Source of the DNA: Acidobacteria bacterium Ga0074141
GTDB taxonomy: Bacteria > Acidobacteriota > Blastocatellia > Pyrinomonadales > Pyrinomonadaceae
Assembly: GCA_001464665.1 (NCBI GenBank)
Contig: LNDP01000024.1
Coordinates: 682,001-746,000 of the forward strand
Direction: 5' to 3'
Length of the DNA stretch: 64,000 bases
Below, piece after piece: positions 38,010 to 47,357 of this stretch. How positions within the stretch are numbered: the first letter of the stretch is position 1; the number at the start of each line of letters is the position of its first letter. The translations under genes and the position numbers were made by a program. The notes below the pieces were generated by a model. The model did no database searches and was not told the origin of the DNA. It saw only the letters and a list, made by a program, of their open reading frames with translations.

Positions 38010-39344
38010 ATGAAACAAGCGTTTTTAGAGAATATAAAGGACCGAAGCGCGGTCATCGGCGTTGTTGGGCTCGGATATGTTGGGCTTCCGCTCATTGTTG
38101 AGTTTTGCCGAAAAGGATTCAAGGGCATCGGCTTTGAAGTCGATACGGCAAAGACGGAATCGATCAACAACGGCGAATCCTACATCGTCGATGTACCGGG
38201 CGAACACGTCGCGGAGAGCGTCTCAAAAGGTCTCTTGACCGCGACGACCGATTTCAGCCGGCTCTCAGACTGCGACGTCATCATCATCTGTGTCCCGACG
38301 CCGCTCCGGAAGACGAAGGACCCGGATATGTCGTACATTATTTCGGCCGGCGAAGAGATCCAAAAATATATGCGCAGCGGCCAGCTCGTTATTCTCGAAT
38401 CGACGACCTATCCGGGCACGACCGACGAGGTGCTCCAGCCGATGCTTGAGGAGAAAGGCTTCGCGCTTGATAAGGACTTCCTGCTTGCCTTCTCGCCCGA
38501 GCGGGTCGATCCCGGCAATCCGCAGTTTCAGACGCACAACATACCGAAGGTCGTCGGCGGCGTTTCGAAGGATTCGACCGAGGTCGCGGCCGAGCTATAC
38601 CGGCAGATCGTCAATGAGGTCCACGCCGTTTCGTCGGCACGCGTTGCCGAGGCCTGCAAGCTCTGGGAGAACACCTTCCGGGCGATCAATATCGGCATGG
38701 CGAACGAGATGGCGAAGCTCTGCAACACGCTCGGCATTGATACATGGGAGGTCGTTCGTGCCGCTGCGACAAAGCCCTTCGGCTTTATGCCCTTCTTTCC
38801 GGGCCCGGGCATCGGCGGCCACTGCATCCCGCTTGACCCGCATTATCTTTCATGGAAGGCACGCCAGCACGGCTTTGATTCTCAATTCATTTCGCTCGCC
38901 GAGCAGGTCAATTCGAGCATGCCGGCTTACGTTGTAAAGCTCGTCTCGACCGCGCTAAATGACGCACGCAAGGCGGTCAACGGTTCGCGTGTACTTATCC
39001 TCGGCGTCGCGTACAAGAAAGACATCGACGACATGCGCGAATCGCCGGCACTTTCGATCATCGACCTCCTCCGCTCGCGTGGAGCCGAGATCAGCTACCA
39101 CGACCCATTCGTTGCAGAGGTCACCTTCGACCATGCCTACACCATCGGTGCCGGCGACCCACTCTACAATCAGGAGCTCACCGACGACCTGATCAAGTCT
39201 GCCGATTGCGTCATCATCTGCACCGAGCACTCGGGCATCGACTACAAGCGCGTCTGTGAGCTTGCTTCGCTGATCGTCGATACGCGCAACGCACTGAACG
39301 AAGACACTCGCAACGGAAGCAGTGCAAAAATAGTGCGGTTGTAA
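38010..39344 (+). CDS. UDP-N-acetyl-sugar dehydrogenase (WbpA/WecC-like)
   Basis: 444 residues from the ATG at 38010; the upstream ATG at 37977 is possible. NAD-binding motif VVGLGYVGLPL at the N-terminus, middle-domain ESTTYPGTTDEVL, FSPERVDPGN, and the catalytic Cys in GIGGHCIPLDPHYL near residue 270. The C-terminal domain has GVAYKKDIDDMRESP. These enzymes oxidise the C6 of UDP-N-acetylglucosamine or -mannosamine to the uronic acid for surface polysaccharide. Convergent with the epimerase gene that probably acts in the same pathway; the gap is only 11 bases. Confidence 0.92.
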   Translation: MKQAFLENIKDRSAVIGVVGLGYVGLPLIVEFCRKGFKGIGFEVDTAKTESINNGESYIVDVPGEHVAESVSKGLLTATTDFSRLSDCDVIIICVPTPLRKTKDPDMSYIISAGEEIQKYMRSGQLVILESTTYPGTTDEVLQPMLEEKGFALDKDFLLAFSPERVDPGNPQFQTHNIPKVVGGVSKDSTEVAAELYRQIVNEVHAVSSARVAEACKLWENTFRAINIGMANEMAKLCNTLGIDTWEVVRAAATKPFGFMPFFPGPGIGGHCIPLDPHYLSWKARQHGFDSQFISLAEQVNSSMPAYVVKLVSTALNDARKAVNGSRVLILGVAYKKDIDDMRESPALSIIDLLRSRGAEISYHDPFVAEVTFDHAYTIGAGDPLYNQELTDDLIKSADCVIICTEHSGIDYKRVCELASLIVDTRNALNEDTRNGSSAKIVRL

Positions 39345-39355
39345 GGTTGGTCGGG

Positions 39356-40333
39356 CTAGGCCGCGGCATTCGCTGCCGCGGTCGAAAGAAACCATTTGAC
39401 GAACTTGGGAATTCCTTCCTCGATCTTGGTCGTCGGCTGATAACCGAGCACTTCGCGGGCTCGTGTGATATCCGCGTACGTTATCGGCACATCGCCGGGC
39501 TGCAGCGGCTGGCGGTCAATGGTCGCCTTTCGTCCCAAGCTTTCCTCGATCAGCTCGATCAAACGCTTCAGCTCCGTCGTTTCCGATTCGCCGAGGTTCA
39601 GCACCTCGTGCTTGGTCGCGGTGTAGTCCATCGCCGCCCTTACGCCCTGAATGATGTCGTCAATGTAGGTGTAGTCCCGTCGCGTAGTACCATCACCAAA
39701 CATCGGAACCTGCTTGCCCTCGGCGATCAGCCGCGTGAACTTGTGGATAGCAAGATCCGGCCGCTGCCGAGCGCCATAAACCGTAAAGAAACGAAGACAG
39801 ACGGTCCGTAGGTCGTAAAGGTGCGAATACGTGTGACAGAGCAATTCGCCCGAGGCCTTCGTCGCCGCGTAAGGCGAGATGGGCTTGCGGATCGTCGCGT
39901 CCTCTTTGAAAGGCACGGCGCACGTAGCCCCGTAAACGCTTGAGGAAGACCCGAAAACGAAGTGCGGAACGCCGTGCTCGCGGGCAAGCTCGAGCAGGTT
40001 CAGCGTTCCGATCACGTTCGTATCGTAATAAAGCTTAGTTTGAGTCAACGATGGCCGTACGCCCGCCCTTGCGGCGAGGTGCACTACTTGGTCGAACCGG
40101 TTATTCGCAAAGACCTTTTCAAGCTTTTCGCAATCGCGAATATCGCCCTCGATGAACTCTACGTCGGGCGAACCCGCAAAGGCAGCAAGGTTTGCACGCT
40201 TGATCTCCGGCGAATAGAAATCATTGAGGTCGTCAATGATGACAACCCGCCAATCTCCGCTCCGCAGCAGATCATCGCATAAATGCGAACCAATAAAACC
40301 GGCACCGCCGGTCAATAAAACGTTCTTTTTCAC
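39356..40333 (-). CDS. NAD-dependent nucleotide-sugar epimerase/dehydratase (extended SDR)
   Basis: 325 residues. Rossmann motif GGAGFIGSHLCDDLL at the start, the active-site YAATKASGELLCHTYS with YxxxK, and the C-terminal sugar-binding part (YTYIDDIIQGVRAAMD). It most resembles UDP-glucuronate/UDP-galactose 4-epimerases of polysaccharide clusters. The convergent UDP-sugar dehydrogenase next door fits a pathway to surface polysaccharide. The exact substrate is not determined from sequence. Confidence 0.88.
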   Translation of the reverse strand: MKKNVLLTGGAGFIGSHLCDDLLRSGDWRVVIIDDLNDFYSPEIKRANLAAFAGSPDVEFIEGDIRDCEKLEKVFANNRFDQVVHLAARAGVRPSLTQTKLYYDTNVIGTLNLLELAREHGVPHFVFGSSSSVYGATCAVPFKEDATIRKPISPYAATKASGELLCHTYSHLYDLRTVCLRFFTVYGARQRPDLAIHKFTRLIAEGKQVPMFGDGTTRRDYTYIDDIIQGVRAAMDYTATKHEVLNLGESETTELKRLIELIEESLGRKATIDRQPLQPGDVPITYADITRAREVLGYQPTTKIEEGIPKFVKWFLSTAAANAAA

Positions 40334-40414
40334 AATAGGTCAGTAAGATCGGGGACAGAACCCTGTGCGGGATAAGGAAAAGTTATCACGGTAAAAGAAC
40401 TTGTGGCAATATGG

Positions 40415-41281
40415 CTAATTCAAAAACCGCGAACGGGCATTAAAGCGATGGACGACCTCCTCAAGAAAACCTTCATACGTGAAATGCTCCGCCGCATATT
40501 GCGGCTTGAGCTTGAACATCATCGGAAGAGCGATCCGCCATGCCATCCATTGCCTCTGGCGGTCCGTCAGGTCCCATCGCCGCCGCAGAAAATTCTCCGC
40601 TACCTCGACCTCATCGAAGGTCAGCTTTGAGATGTCCGCATGCATTTCCAGCGGTTTCTGCACGCGGCGGAAGGCTCCGTCGGCGATCGGGTTTGAGAAC
40701 GTCTCGTCGAAGGTCGGAGCCTCGTCGCTCCGCTCGCGGATGACGACCGTTCCCGCAAAAATGTCGCCGAACCGCTGATCGCGATTGCTCAAAAAGATCG
40801 TTATCAGCCCGACCGAATAGACCGGGATCACAAAGCCGGGAGCCGCGTCAAAAACACGAACAAGATTGCGGGCGGCCGATTCCCAGAGCGTTATCGGGCG
40901 GCCGTCCTCGCGGATCACGCGGAGCTTCATCAGCCGCTTGCCCGGCGTTTGGCCTTCCCAGATCCATTCGAAAATAATGAAATACGCCGAAAAGACCAGA
41001 AAAAGAAGCAGGACGACCAACGCGATCACCCACTTCGGCGCCTCGCTGACAAGGCTCTCTACCGTCGAATCCGGCCCGCCGAAACCGAACGCACCCGCGA
41101 TCGAAAAGCCGATCGCGATCACCGCGATATAAGTTACGTACTGGATCAAATGGTCGATCGCGACCGCTAAAAAGCGATTGCCGATGGACGCAAGCGCAAA
41201 GGCAAGCGGCACCCGCTCGGGAGTTTCGATGATGAGCGTCTCCTCGGTCTCGATGACACTTTCTGCCGCAGCCATTCGCAC
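40415..41281 (-). CDS. RDD-family membrane protein
   Basis: 288 residues. RDD-type membrane domain with [20 protein letters not shown], then the loop [20 protein letters not shown] and a third helix ending [19 protein letters not shown]. The C-terminal 80 residues are soluble, helical and basic ([20 protein letters not shown]). RDD proteins are three-helix membrane proteins often found with DUF4129 and DUF58 genes; the related set is at the left end of this window. Transport or membrane-stress functions have been suggested for the family. Confidence 0.85.
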   Translation of the reverse strand: MRMAAAESVIETEETLIIETPERVPLAFALASIGNRFLAVAIDHLIQYVTYIAVIAIGFSIAGAFGFGGPDSTVESLVSEAPKWVIALVVLLLFLVFSAYFIIFEWIWEGQTPGKRLMKLRVIREDGRPITLWESAARNLVRVFDAAPGFVIPVYSVGLITIFLSNRDQRFGDIFAGTVVIRERSDEAPTFDETFSNPIADGAFRRVQKPLEMHADISKLTFDEVEVAENFLRRRWDLTDRQRQWMAWRIALPMMFKLKPQYAAEHFTYEGFLEEVVHRFNARSRFLN

Positions 41282-41330
41282 CTCATCATTATTCCCTCAT
41301 CCGTATCTGCAATGCAATCGAAAAGTATCC

Positions 41331-41360
41331 TTGCAGTTTCAATTTCGGCTTCTCTATACT
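41331..41360 (+). promoter_or_regulatory. Promoter of the ribH-nusB operon
   Basis: -35 TTGCAG (41331-41336), 18-base spacer, -10 TATACT (41355-41360). A short hairpin GAAGCCGCAAGCTTC (41371-41385) lies in the leader, then GGAGG (41388-41392) before the ribH start. There is no FMN-riboswitch sequence in this short leader. Confidence 0.6.
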
Positions 41361-41401
41361 CTAAGGTTAGGAAGCCGCAAGCTTCTTGGAGGTCATTGAC
41401 T

Positions 41402-41920
41402 TTGCAACCGAAAATACACCGAGGCCGAATAAACGCTCAGGGCCTGCGATTTGCCATCGTCGTGAGCCGCTGGAATGAGTTCCTGACATCAAAGCTTTTG
41501 AGCGGTGCACTCGACGCCCTCGGCCAGCACGACGCTGATGAGGACGCCGTAAACGTTTTTGAAGTGCCCGGATCTTTTGAGATACCGCAGACGATGCTGA
41601 AAGCCGCCGAGTCGGGCCGGTTTGATGCAGTTATCGGGCTCGGGGTCGTTATCCGCGGTGAGACGCCGCATTTCGACTACGTCGCCGGCGAGGCGGCAAA
41701 GGGCGTCGCACAGGTAGGAATGGAAACAGGCGTCCCTTCGATATTTGGTGTATTAACGACCGATACGCTCGAGCAGGCGATAAATCGCTGCGGCGGCAAG
41801 GCCGGAAACAAGGGATACGAAGCGGCGGTGACCGCCATCGAGGTCGCGAATCTGCATAAACAGATCGCCGAGCTCGAACGACCTGCAGAAGCGGGAAAAG
41901 TTCGTCAACATGTCGTTTGA
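41402..41920 (+). CDS. ribH: 6,7-dimethyl-8-ribityllumazine synthase
   Basis: 172 residues using the TTG start at 41402, chosen because GGAGG lies 9 bases upstream and the family begins near the IHRGRINAQ region; the ATG at 41312 lies upstream of the predicted promoter and of this ribosome site. Motifs are [47 protein letters not shown] with the catalytic histidine, and [14 protein letters not shown]. It joins 5-amino-6-ribitylamino-uracil to dihydroxybutanone phosphate in riboflavin synthesis. The last 11 bases overlap the nusB start. Confidence 0.92.
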   Translation: MQPKIHRGRINAQGLRFAIVVSRWNEFLTSKLLSGALDALGQHDADEDAVNVFEVPGSFEIPQTMLKAAESGRFDAVIGLGVVIRGETPHFDYVAGEAAKGVAQVGMETGVPSIFGVLTTDTLEQAINRCGGKAGNKGYEAAVTAIEVANLHKQIAELERPAEAGKVRQHVV

Positions 41921-42827
41921 AAAACAAAGCAAGGGCTCCGGGGTGCGGCGAAAGGCTCGTGAATGCGCACTCCAGATGCTGTTCGCGGCCGATTTCCTTG
42001 AAACGGATCGGGACGCGACGGTGCCCTTCTGGTCCGAATTTGGGTTCGAATCGCTGGCCGAGGGTTCAGCCAAGAGCATTTCGGCGGTGCCCGAAACGCT
42101 TGACCGCCTCCGCACTTCAGCGACGCGTCTGCGGCCGTATCTCAAAAAACTCGACCCTTACGACCGCAATTCGCCCTTTCTTACAGATCACAAAGAACTC
42201 GTTTTCAGCCTCGACCGTGCCGAAGAATCCTTCAAAACGGCGATGGGCGTTTTGGTCAGCGGTTCCTCTCCGGACCTTAGCAGCCTTCGCCAAAGGCTCG
42301 CCTCCGCACGCGACCAGCTCGGCCGTTTAGCCGCCACCGTTTCGGCCGCGACAGCGTTGAAGGCCGATGAGAAGCGCGAATTTGCCGGGATAGCCGCAGA
42401 TGCCGACAAGCATTTCGAGATACTTTCGTCGAAGTCACTGATCGCGGTCGAAAAACTTGCCGCCGAGTCCGTTATGCCGCGTCAATTCGCCGACCGCATC
42501 GTCACCGGCACGCTCAAAAATCTTGCGGCGATCGATAAAACGATAATGTCGCGGGCCGAGCATTGGCGGCTTGAGCGGATGGCCGTGGTTGACCGCAACA
42601 TTCTGCGGCTCGCGGTCTATGAATTTCTCTACGAAGATACGCCGGGAACCGTCGTAATCAATGAGGCGCTTGAGATCGCCCGGACCTTCTCGTCTTACGA
42701 AGCTACGCAGTTCATCAACGGATTGCTAGATGCCATCCGGCTCGACCTTGAGGGCAAAGGAGATGTGAAGGCAGAGCCGACTGAATCCGCACTGGACTCC
42801 GAAACCAAAACGGCCTCAAACCCCTGA
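41910..42827 (+). CDS. nusB: Transcription antitermination factor NusB with a large internal insertion
   Basis: 305 residues, about twice the normal NusB length (130-160). The N-terminus ([17 protein letters not shown]) and the C-terminal half ([50 protein letters not shown]) are typical. Between about residues 35 and 190 lies a helical segment of about 140-150 residues, with no clear family, probably coiled-coil ([20 protein letters not shown]). NusB works with NusE in rRNA antitermination. ribH-nusB is a common gene pair, and the overlap here suggests coupled translation. The insertion could be a fold extension special to this lineage. Confidence 0.88.
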   Translation: MSFEKQSKGSGVRRKARECALQMLFAADFLETDRDATVPFWSEFGFESLAEGSAKSISAVPETLDRLRTSATRLRPYLKKLDPYDRNSPFLTDHKELVFSLDRAEESFKTAMGVLVSGSSPDLSSLRQRLASARDQLGRLAATVSAATALKADEKREFAGIAADADKHFEILSSKSLIAVEKLAAESVMPRQFADRIVTGTLKNLAAIDKTIMSRAEHWRLERMAVVDRNILRLAVYEFLYEDTPGTVVINEALEIARTFSSYEATQFINGLLDAIRLDLEGKGDVKAEPTESALDSETKTASNP

Positions 42828-42833
42828 GATATA

Positions 42834-43445
42834 ATGCGAACGGGCACCGGCAGTTTCTGGTTCTTGCGTCGCTACCGTATCGCAGCGGCGGTTCTCGCTT
42901 GCCTGCTCGCCGCCGGTGTCGTCTCGGCACAGGAACTCCCGGACAAGATCCGCGGCTATAAGGTCCATAAACAGATCGTCACCGTGAGCGAAACGGCCGA
43001 ACCGAAAGACCCGTCCTCGCCAACAGTCACCACCGAGATAGATACAGAAAAGGTCGTGCTCAAAGACATCTCGCTCACCGGCCTGAGCTTTGAGATGCCG
43101 ATCGAGCTTTCCGCAATGCCGCACAGCGGCCGCGTCGATTTCATAAGCTTTTCCGAGATGACCGTCAACGGTATTCCCGTTGCGGTCGATGAATTTCGAA
43201 CCGAGTTCAAGTTTCAGAAGGGCGAACAAATATTGCTGCCTTCGCCGGTGACCATCTTTGTCCCGACGCATCGCATTGTTCAGGCCGCCTGGCGTGAGAT
43301 GCGCGACTCTCAGCCCGTCTGGCGCGTCGCGGGCCGCGTCTTCGTTTTCGGCCGCTTTAAGCGATTCGGCATCCACCACAAACGCGTCGTTCCGGTCGAT
43401 ATCGACATTACAATAGCCAATCCGGTGGGCAAGGACGGCAAATAG
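42834..43445 (+). CDS. Secreted or membrane-anchored protein of unknown function
   Basis: 203 residues. A basic start (MRTGTGSFWFLRRYRI) precedes one hydrophobic helix (residues about 17-33) that ends with a likely signal cleavage at SAQE. The rest is beta-rich, with VTTEIDTEKVVLKDISLTG and GIPVAVDEFRTEFKFQKG, and no clear domain. It starts 7 bases after nusB and may be part of that operon. Function unknown. Confidence 0.6.
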   Translation: MRTGTGSFWFLRRYRIAAAVLACLLAAGVVSAQELPDKIRGYKVHKQIVTVSETAEPKDPSSPTVTTEIDTEKVVLKDISLTGLSFEMPIELSAMPHSGRVDFISFSEMTVNGIPVAVDEFRTEFKFQKGEQILLPSPVTIFVPTHRIVQAAWREMRDSQPVWRVAGRVFVFGRFKRFGIHHKRVVPVDIDITIANPVGKDGK

Positions 43446-43531
43446 CCGCTCCTTATCTTTTTCCGCGGTTTCGGTTAAAATTAAAGTTTACTTTCGGTGC
43501 CATTTATCTAAGTTTTAAGGAAAATACTATA

Positions 43532-46500
43532 GTGAGCGACAAGATCACGAACATTTCGGAATTCATTACGGACAACTTTGGAGCAAACGCCAGCTATGTC
43601 GAGGCGTTGCTTGAGCGTTATAAGAACGACCCGCGGTCGGTGGACGAATCCTGGCAGAGCTATTTTGGCGAGCTTTTGAGTGGCGGAATGCCCGACCCGG
43701 ATGCGCCCGTCAAGCCGGTTGAAGAAGCGAAACCCGCACCGGCTGCGAAACCCGAGCCTGCCGCAAAGCCCTCGACTCCGCCCGCACCGGCCGGCGTTGA
43801 GACCAAGGCGATCTTCGGCCCGGCGAAGAAGATCGTCGAGAACATGGAGCAGAGCTTGACCGTCCCGACGGCGACGAGCTTTCGCGACGTGCCGGTCAAG
43901 CTGCTCGAAGAAAATCGCCGCGTCGTCAACGAACAGCTCAAGTCCCGTGGCAAAGGCAAGGTCTCGTTCACACATCTCATCGCCTGGGCGATCGTGCAAT
44001 CGGCAAAGGCTTATCCGACGATGAATAAGGGCTATGCCGTCGTCGACGGCGCTCCCTCGCGGGTCGAGAACGTAAGCATCAATCTCGGCATCGCAATCGA
44101 CATCGAGAAAAAGGACGGCTCGCGGAGCCTGCTTGTCCCGAACATCAAGGGTTGCGAAAAGATGACCTTCCGCGAGTTCCTTGATGGCTTCAACGAGCAG
44201 GTCGGCAAGGCCCGCGACGGCAAGCTTGAGATCGCCGACTTTCAGGGCACGACCATCTCGCTGACAAATCCCGGAACTATCGGCACCGTCGCTTCAAACC
44301 CGCGGCTGATGTCCGGCCAGAGCGCGATCATCGCGACCGGCGCCATCGAGTATCCGGCCGAGTATCAGGCGATGACCGAGGCCGCACTTTCGCAGATCGG
44401 CATCAGCAAGACGATGACGCTGACGAGCACCTACGACCATCGCGTCATACAGGGTGCCGAGAGCGGCTTCTTCCTCGCAAAGATCCATAAGCTGCTCGTC
44501 GGCCAGGAAGGCTTTTACGACAAGGTCTTTACTGAGCTTGAGATCAAGATACCGCCGATGCGTTGGGCCGAGGATTTCAACCCCGCACTTTTCGGCGGCG
44601 ACCGCATTGGCGAGCAGACCGAAAAGCAGGCCAACGTCCTGCAGCTCATCAATGCCTATCGGACCCGCGGCCACCTTCTCGCCGATATCGACCCGCTCGA
44701 TATGGCACCCTACAACGCAGAGGAGCTCGAGCTTGAGAACTTTGGCCTGACCATCTGGGACCTCGACCGTGAGTTCATAACCGGCGGGCTCCATGGCGAA
44801 AAGACGCTGACGCTTCGCCGCATTCTTGAGATACTCCGCCGAGCTTACTGCGGCAAGGTCGGCACCGAGTATCGCCACATCCAGAGCAAGGAAGAGAAGG
44901 AATGGATCCGGCGGCAGATCCGCAAGCACTTCGTTGATACCGAACCGCTTGCCCCGGAGGTCAGGAAAGAACTTCTCCTTAGGCTGATCGAGGCCGAGCA
45001 GTTCGAGCAGTTTCTGCACAAGAAATATCTCGGCCAAAAACGCTTCTCGCTCGAGGGCTGCGAGACGGTTATCCCGATGCTCGACCAATTGGTCGAAAGC
45101 TCGTCCGACCGCGGCGTTGACGAGATCTTTATGGGAATGGCCCACCGCGGCCGGCTCAATGTACTTGCAAATATCGTCGGCGATGTCCATTCGGGCGATC
45201 TCGCCGAGCGCATCTTCACCATCTTTGAGGGCAGCTCGCACCCGAGCTTCCCGGCCGATGAAGGCGACGTAAAATATCACCAGGGAGCGATCGGAAAGCG
45301 GCAGGCGAAGTCCGGCAAAGAGATCCTGATCGAGCTTGCCTGTAACCCTTCGCACCTTGAATTCGTCGATCCGGTCGTTGAGGGAATGGCCCGCGCGCGT
45401 CAAGATCAGCTCCTCGGCGGCCATGAGGCCGATGTGCGTGAGCGGGACGCCGTCCACGACCGCATTCTGCCGGTTCTGCTTCACGGCGATGCGGCATTCG
45501 CCGGCCAAGGCATTGTGATGGAAACGCTCCAGCTTGCGAGCCTTCGCGGCTACCGGACCGGCGGCACCATCCACATAATCATTAACAATCAGATCGGCTT
45601 TACGACATCGCCCGAGGCGAGCCGCAGCTCGATCTATTCGACCGACGCCGCACAGATCACACAGACGCCGATCTTTCACATCAACGGCGACGACCCCGAA
45701 GCGGCCTATCGCGTTATCCAGATAGCGCTCGATTATCGGCAGGAATATAACAAGGACGTCGTTCTCGACCTCGTCGGTTTCCGTCGGCTTGGCCACAATG
45801 AAGGCGACGAGCCGAGCTACACGCAGCCGCTGATGTACGCGCGGGTCAAGGCGCATCCGGGCGTCCGCCATCTTTACGCACAGCACCTGATCCGCGAAGG
45901 CGTGATCACCGAGGAAGAGCTTGCCGAGATGACGGGCCAGATCGTCGGCAAGTACGAAGGTATTCTCGAACGCGCCAAAGAGATCGCCGGCGGCTCGAAA
46001 AAGCGGACCGAGCTTCCGCCGCACCCGGCCGAAGAGGATGGCTCGGCGGTCATCGAAACCGGCACCGCCCGTGAAGTGCTCCGCGAGATCGCGGACACGA
46101 TCACGCTCATCCCCGAGGCCTTTTCGATCAATCCGAAAATGGTCGGCCAGCTCGGCCGCCGTGCGAAGATGGGCACCGGCGAGGTGCCGATGGATTGGGC
46201 GTTTGGCGAGGCGATGGCGTTCGGCTCGCTCGTCAAGGAAGGCCACCGCGTCCGACTAAGCGGGCAGGACTCCGGCCGCGGAACATTCTCGCAGCGGCAT
46301 GCCCTGATGTATGACACCAATACCGGTGACCTCTGGTCGCCGCTTGGCGACATCCGCAGCGAAGACGACCCGCTTGCACGCTTTCAGGTCTTTGACAGCT
46401 CGCTCTCGGAGAACGCCGTGCTCGGATTTGAATACGGTTATTCGGTCAAGGCGAATGACGCACTTGTCATGTGGGAAGCGCAGTTTGGCGACTTTGCCAA

Positions 46501-47293
46501 TGGCGCACAGGTCATCATCGATCAATACATCGCCGCCTCCGAGGACAAATGGGGCCAGAAATGCCGCCTCGTGTTGCTGCTCCCGCATGGCTACGAGGGC
46601 CAGGGGCCGGAGCACTCATCGGCCCGGCTTGAACGCTTCTTGCAGCTCTGTGCCGAGAACAATTTACAGGTTTGCTACCCGACGACGCCGGCCCAGTATT
46701 TCCATATGCTCCGGCGGCAGGTCAAGAGCGATAGCGTTCGCCCGCTGGTCGTGATGACGCCCAAGAGCCTGCTTCGGTTGCCGGCCGCGGCGTCGCAGAT
46801 CGACGAATTGACCGAGGGCGGTTTCCGTCCCGTGATCGATGACGCGGCGGTCGAGGATCGCTCGAAAGTGGTTCGCGTCGTGCTCTGCTCCGGCAAGGTC
46901 TTTTATGACCTGCAGGCCGGCCGCGAAGATTCGCACGATGGCCGCGTCGCACTCGTCCGACTCGAGCAGTTCTATCCTTTCCCGTCGGCGGCGGTAACCG
47001 AAGTACTCGCCGCATATCCGAACGCGAAGGACATCGTCTGGGCACAGGAAGAGCCGCAAAACATGGGCGGATGGACGTTTGCCGAACCGCGGATCCGCAA
47101 GCTGCTCGCCGAAGGCCGCAAGCTTCGCTACATCGGCCGCATCGCCTCTGCCTCGCCGGCAACCGGCTCTTACACCATCCACGAACTCGAGCAAAAAGAG
47201 ATCGTGGAACGCTCCATTATCGCGGATACCGACGAGATCTCAGCCGCAAGCGAGCCCGAGGTCTCAGAGAAACTTGCGCCTGCATCTGCGTAA
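43532..47293 (+). CDS. kgd: 2-oxoglutarate decarboxylase/dehydrogenase E1 fused to an E2-like domain (Kgd type)
   Basis: 1253 residues with a GTG start and an AAGGA site 12 bases upstream. Residues 1-40 are the E1 N-terminal helix region (WQSYFGELL). An Ala/Pro/Lys-rich linker (60-90) and a dihydrolipoyl succinyltransferase catalytic domain (about 100-340, with the DHRVIQGAESG loop) follow. Then comes the thiamine-diphosphate E1o part (about 400-1240: GMAHRGRLNVLANI, LLHGDAAFAGQGIVMET, INNQIGFTT). It corresponds to mycobacterial Kgd, which has the same missing lipoyl domain and performs the TCA step from 2-oxoglutarate with separate E2/E3 partners. In the E2 loop a Q stands in HRVIQG where classical E2 enzymes have an aspartate. 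The protein sits in the cytoplasm. Confidence 0.92.
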   Translation: MSDKITNISEFITDNFGANASYVEALLERYKNDPRSVDESWQSYFGELLSGGMPDPDAPVKPVEEAKPAPAAKPEPAAKPSTPPAPAGVETKAIFGPAKKIVENMEQSLTVPTATSFRDVPVKLLEENRRVVNEQLKSRGKGKVSFTHLIAWAIVQSAKAYPTMNKGYAVVDGAPSRVENVSINLGIAIDIEKKDGSRSLLVPNIKGCEKMTFREFLDGFNEQVGKARDGKLEIADFQGTTISLTNPGTIGTVASNPRLMSGQSAIIATGAIEYPAEYQAMTEAALSQIGISKTMTLTSTYDHRVIQGAESGFFLAKIHKLLVGQEGFYDKVFTELEIKIPPMRWAEDFNPALFGGDRIGEQTEKQANVLQLINAYRTRGHLLADIDPLDMAPYNAEELELENFGLTIWDLDREFITGGLHGEKTLTLRRILEILRRAYCGKVGTEYRHIQSKEEKEWIRRQIRKHFVDTEPLAPEVRKELLLRLIEAEQFEQFLHKKYLGQKRFSLEGCETVIPMLDQLVESSSDRGVDEIFMGMAHRGRLNVLANIVGDVHSGDLAERIFTIFEGSSHPSFPADEGDVKYHQGAIGKRQAKSGKEILIELACNPSHLEFVDPVVEGMARARQDQLLGGHEADVRERDAVHDRILPVLLHGDAAFAGQGIVMETLQLASLRGYRTGGTIHIIINNQIGFTTSPEASRSSIYSTDAAQITQTPIFHINGDDPEAAYRVIQIALDYRQEYNKDVVLDLVGFRRLGHNEGDEPSYTQPLMYARVKAHPGVRHLYAQHLIREGVITEEELAEMTGQIVGKYEGILERAKEIAGGSKKRTELPPHPAEEDGSAVIETGTAREVLREIADTITLIPEAFSINPKMVGQLGRRAKMGTGEVPMDWAFGEAMAFGSLVKEGHRVRLSGQDSGRGTFSQRHALMYDTNTGDLWSPLGDIRSEDDPLARFQVFDSSLSENAVLGFEYGYSVKANDALVMWEAQFGDFANGAQVIIDQYIAASEDKWGQKCRLVLLLPHGYEGQGPEHSSARLERFLQLCAENNLQVCYPTTPAQYFHMLRRQVKSDSVRPLVVMTPKSLLRLPAAASQIDELTEGGFRPVIDDAAVEDRSKVVRVVLCSGKVFYDLQAGREDSHDGRVALVRLEQFYPFPSAAVTEVLAAYPNAKDIVWAQEEPQNMGGWTFAEPRIRKLLAEGRKLRYIGRIASASPATGSYTIHELEQKEIVERSIIADTDEISAASEPEVSEKLAPASA

Positions 47294-47357
47294 GGCGGTG
47301 AAGACATCTTATAGTTAAAAGGGCGCCCGGCCGCCCCCGGCTCTTTCCCTAGAGCAA

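Noticed and set aside
41282-41401. An FMN riboswitch before ribH
   Set aside because: The leader from the predicted start point is only about 35 bases and has none of the conserved riboswitch sequence.
44294-46246. A 650-codon open frame on the minus strand
   Set aside because: It lies wholly inside the kgd gene in a GC-rich region where the third-codon pattern keeps the opposite strand open; the translation matches no family and lacks a ribosome site.
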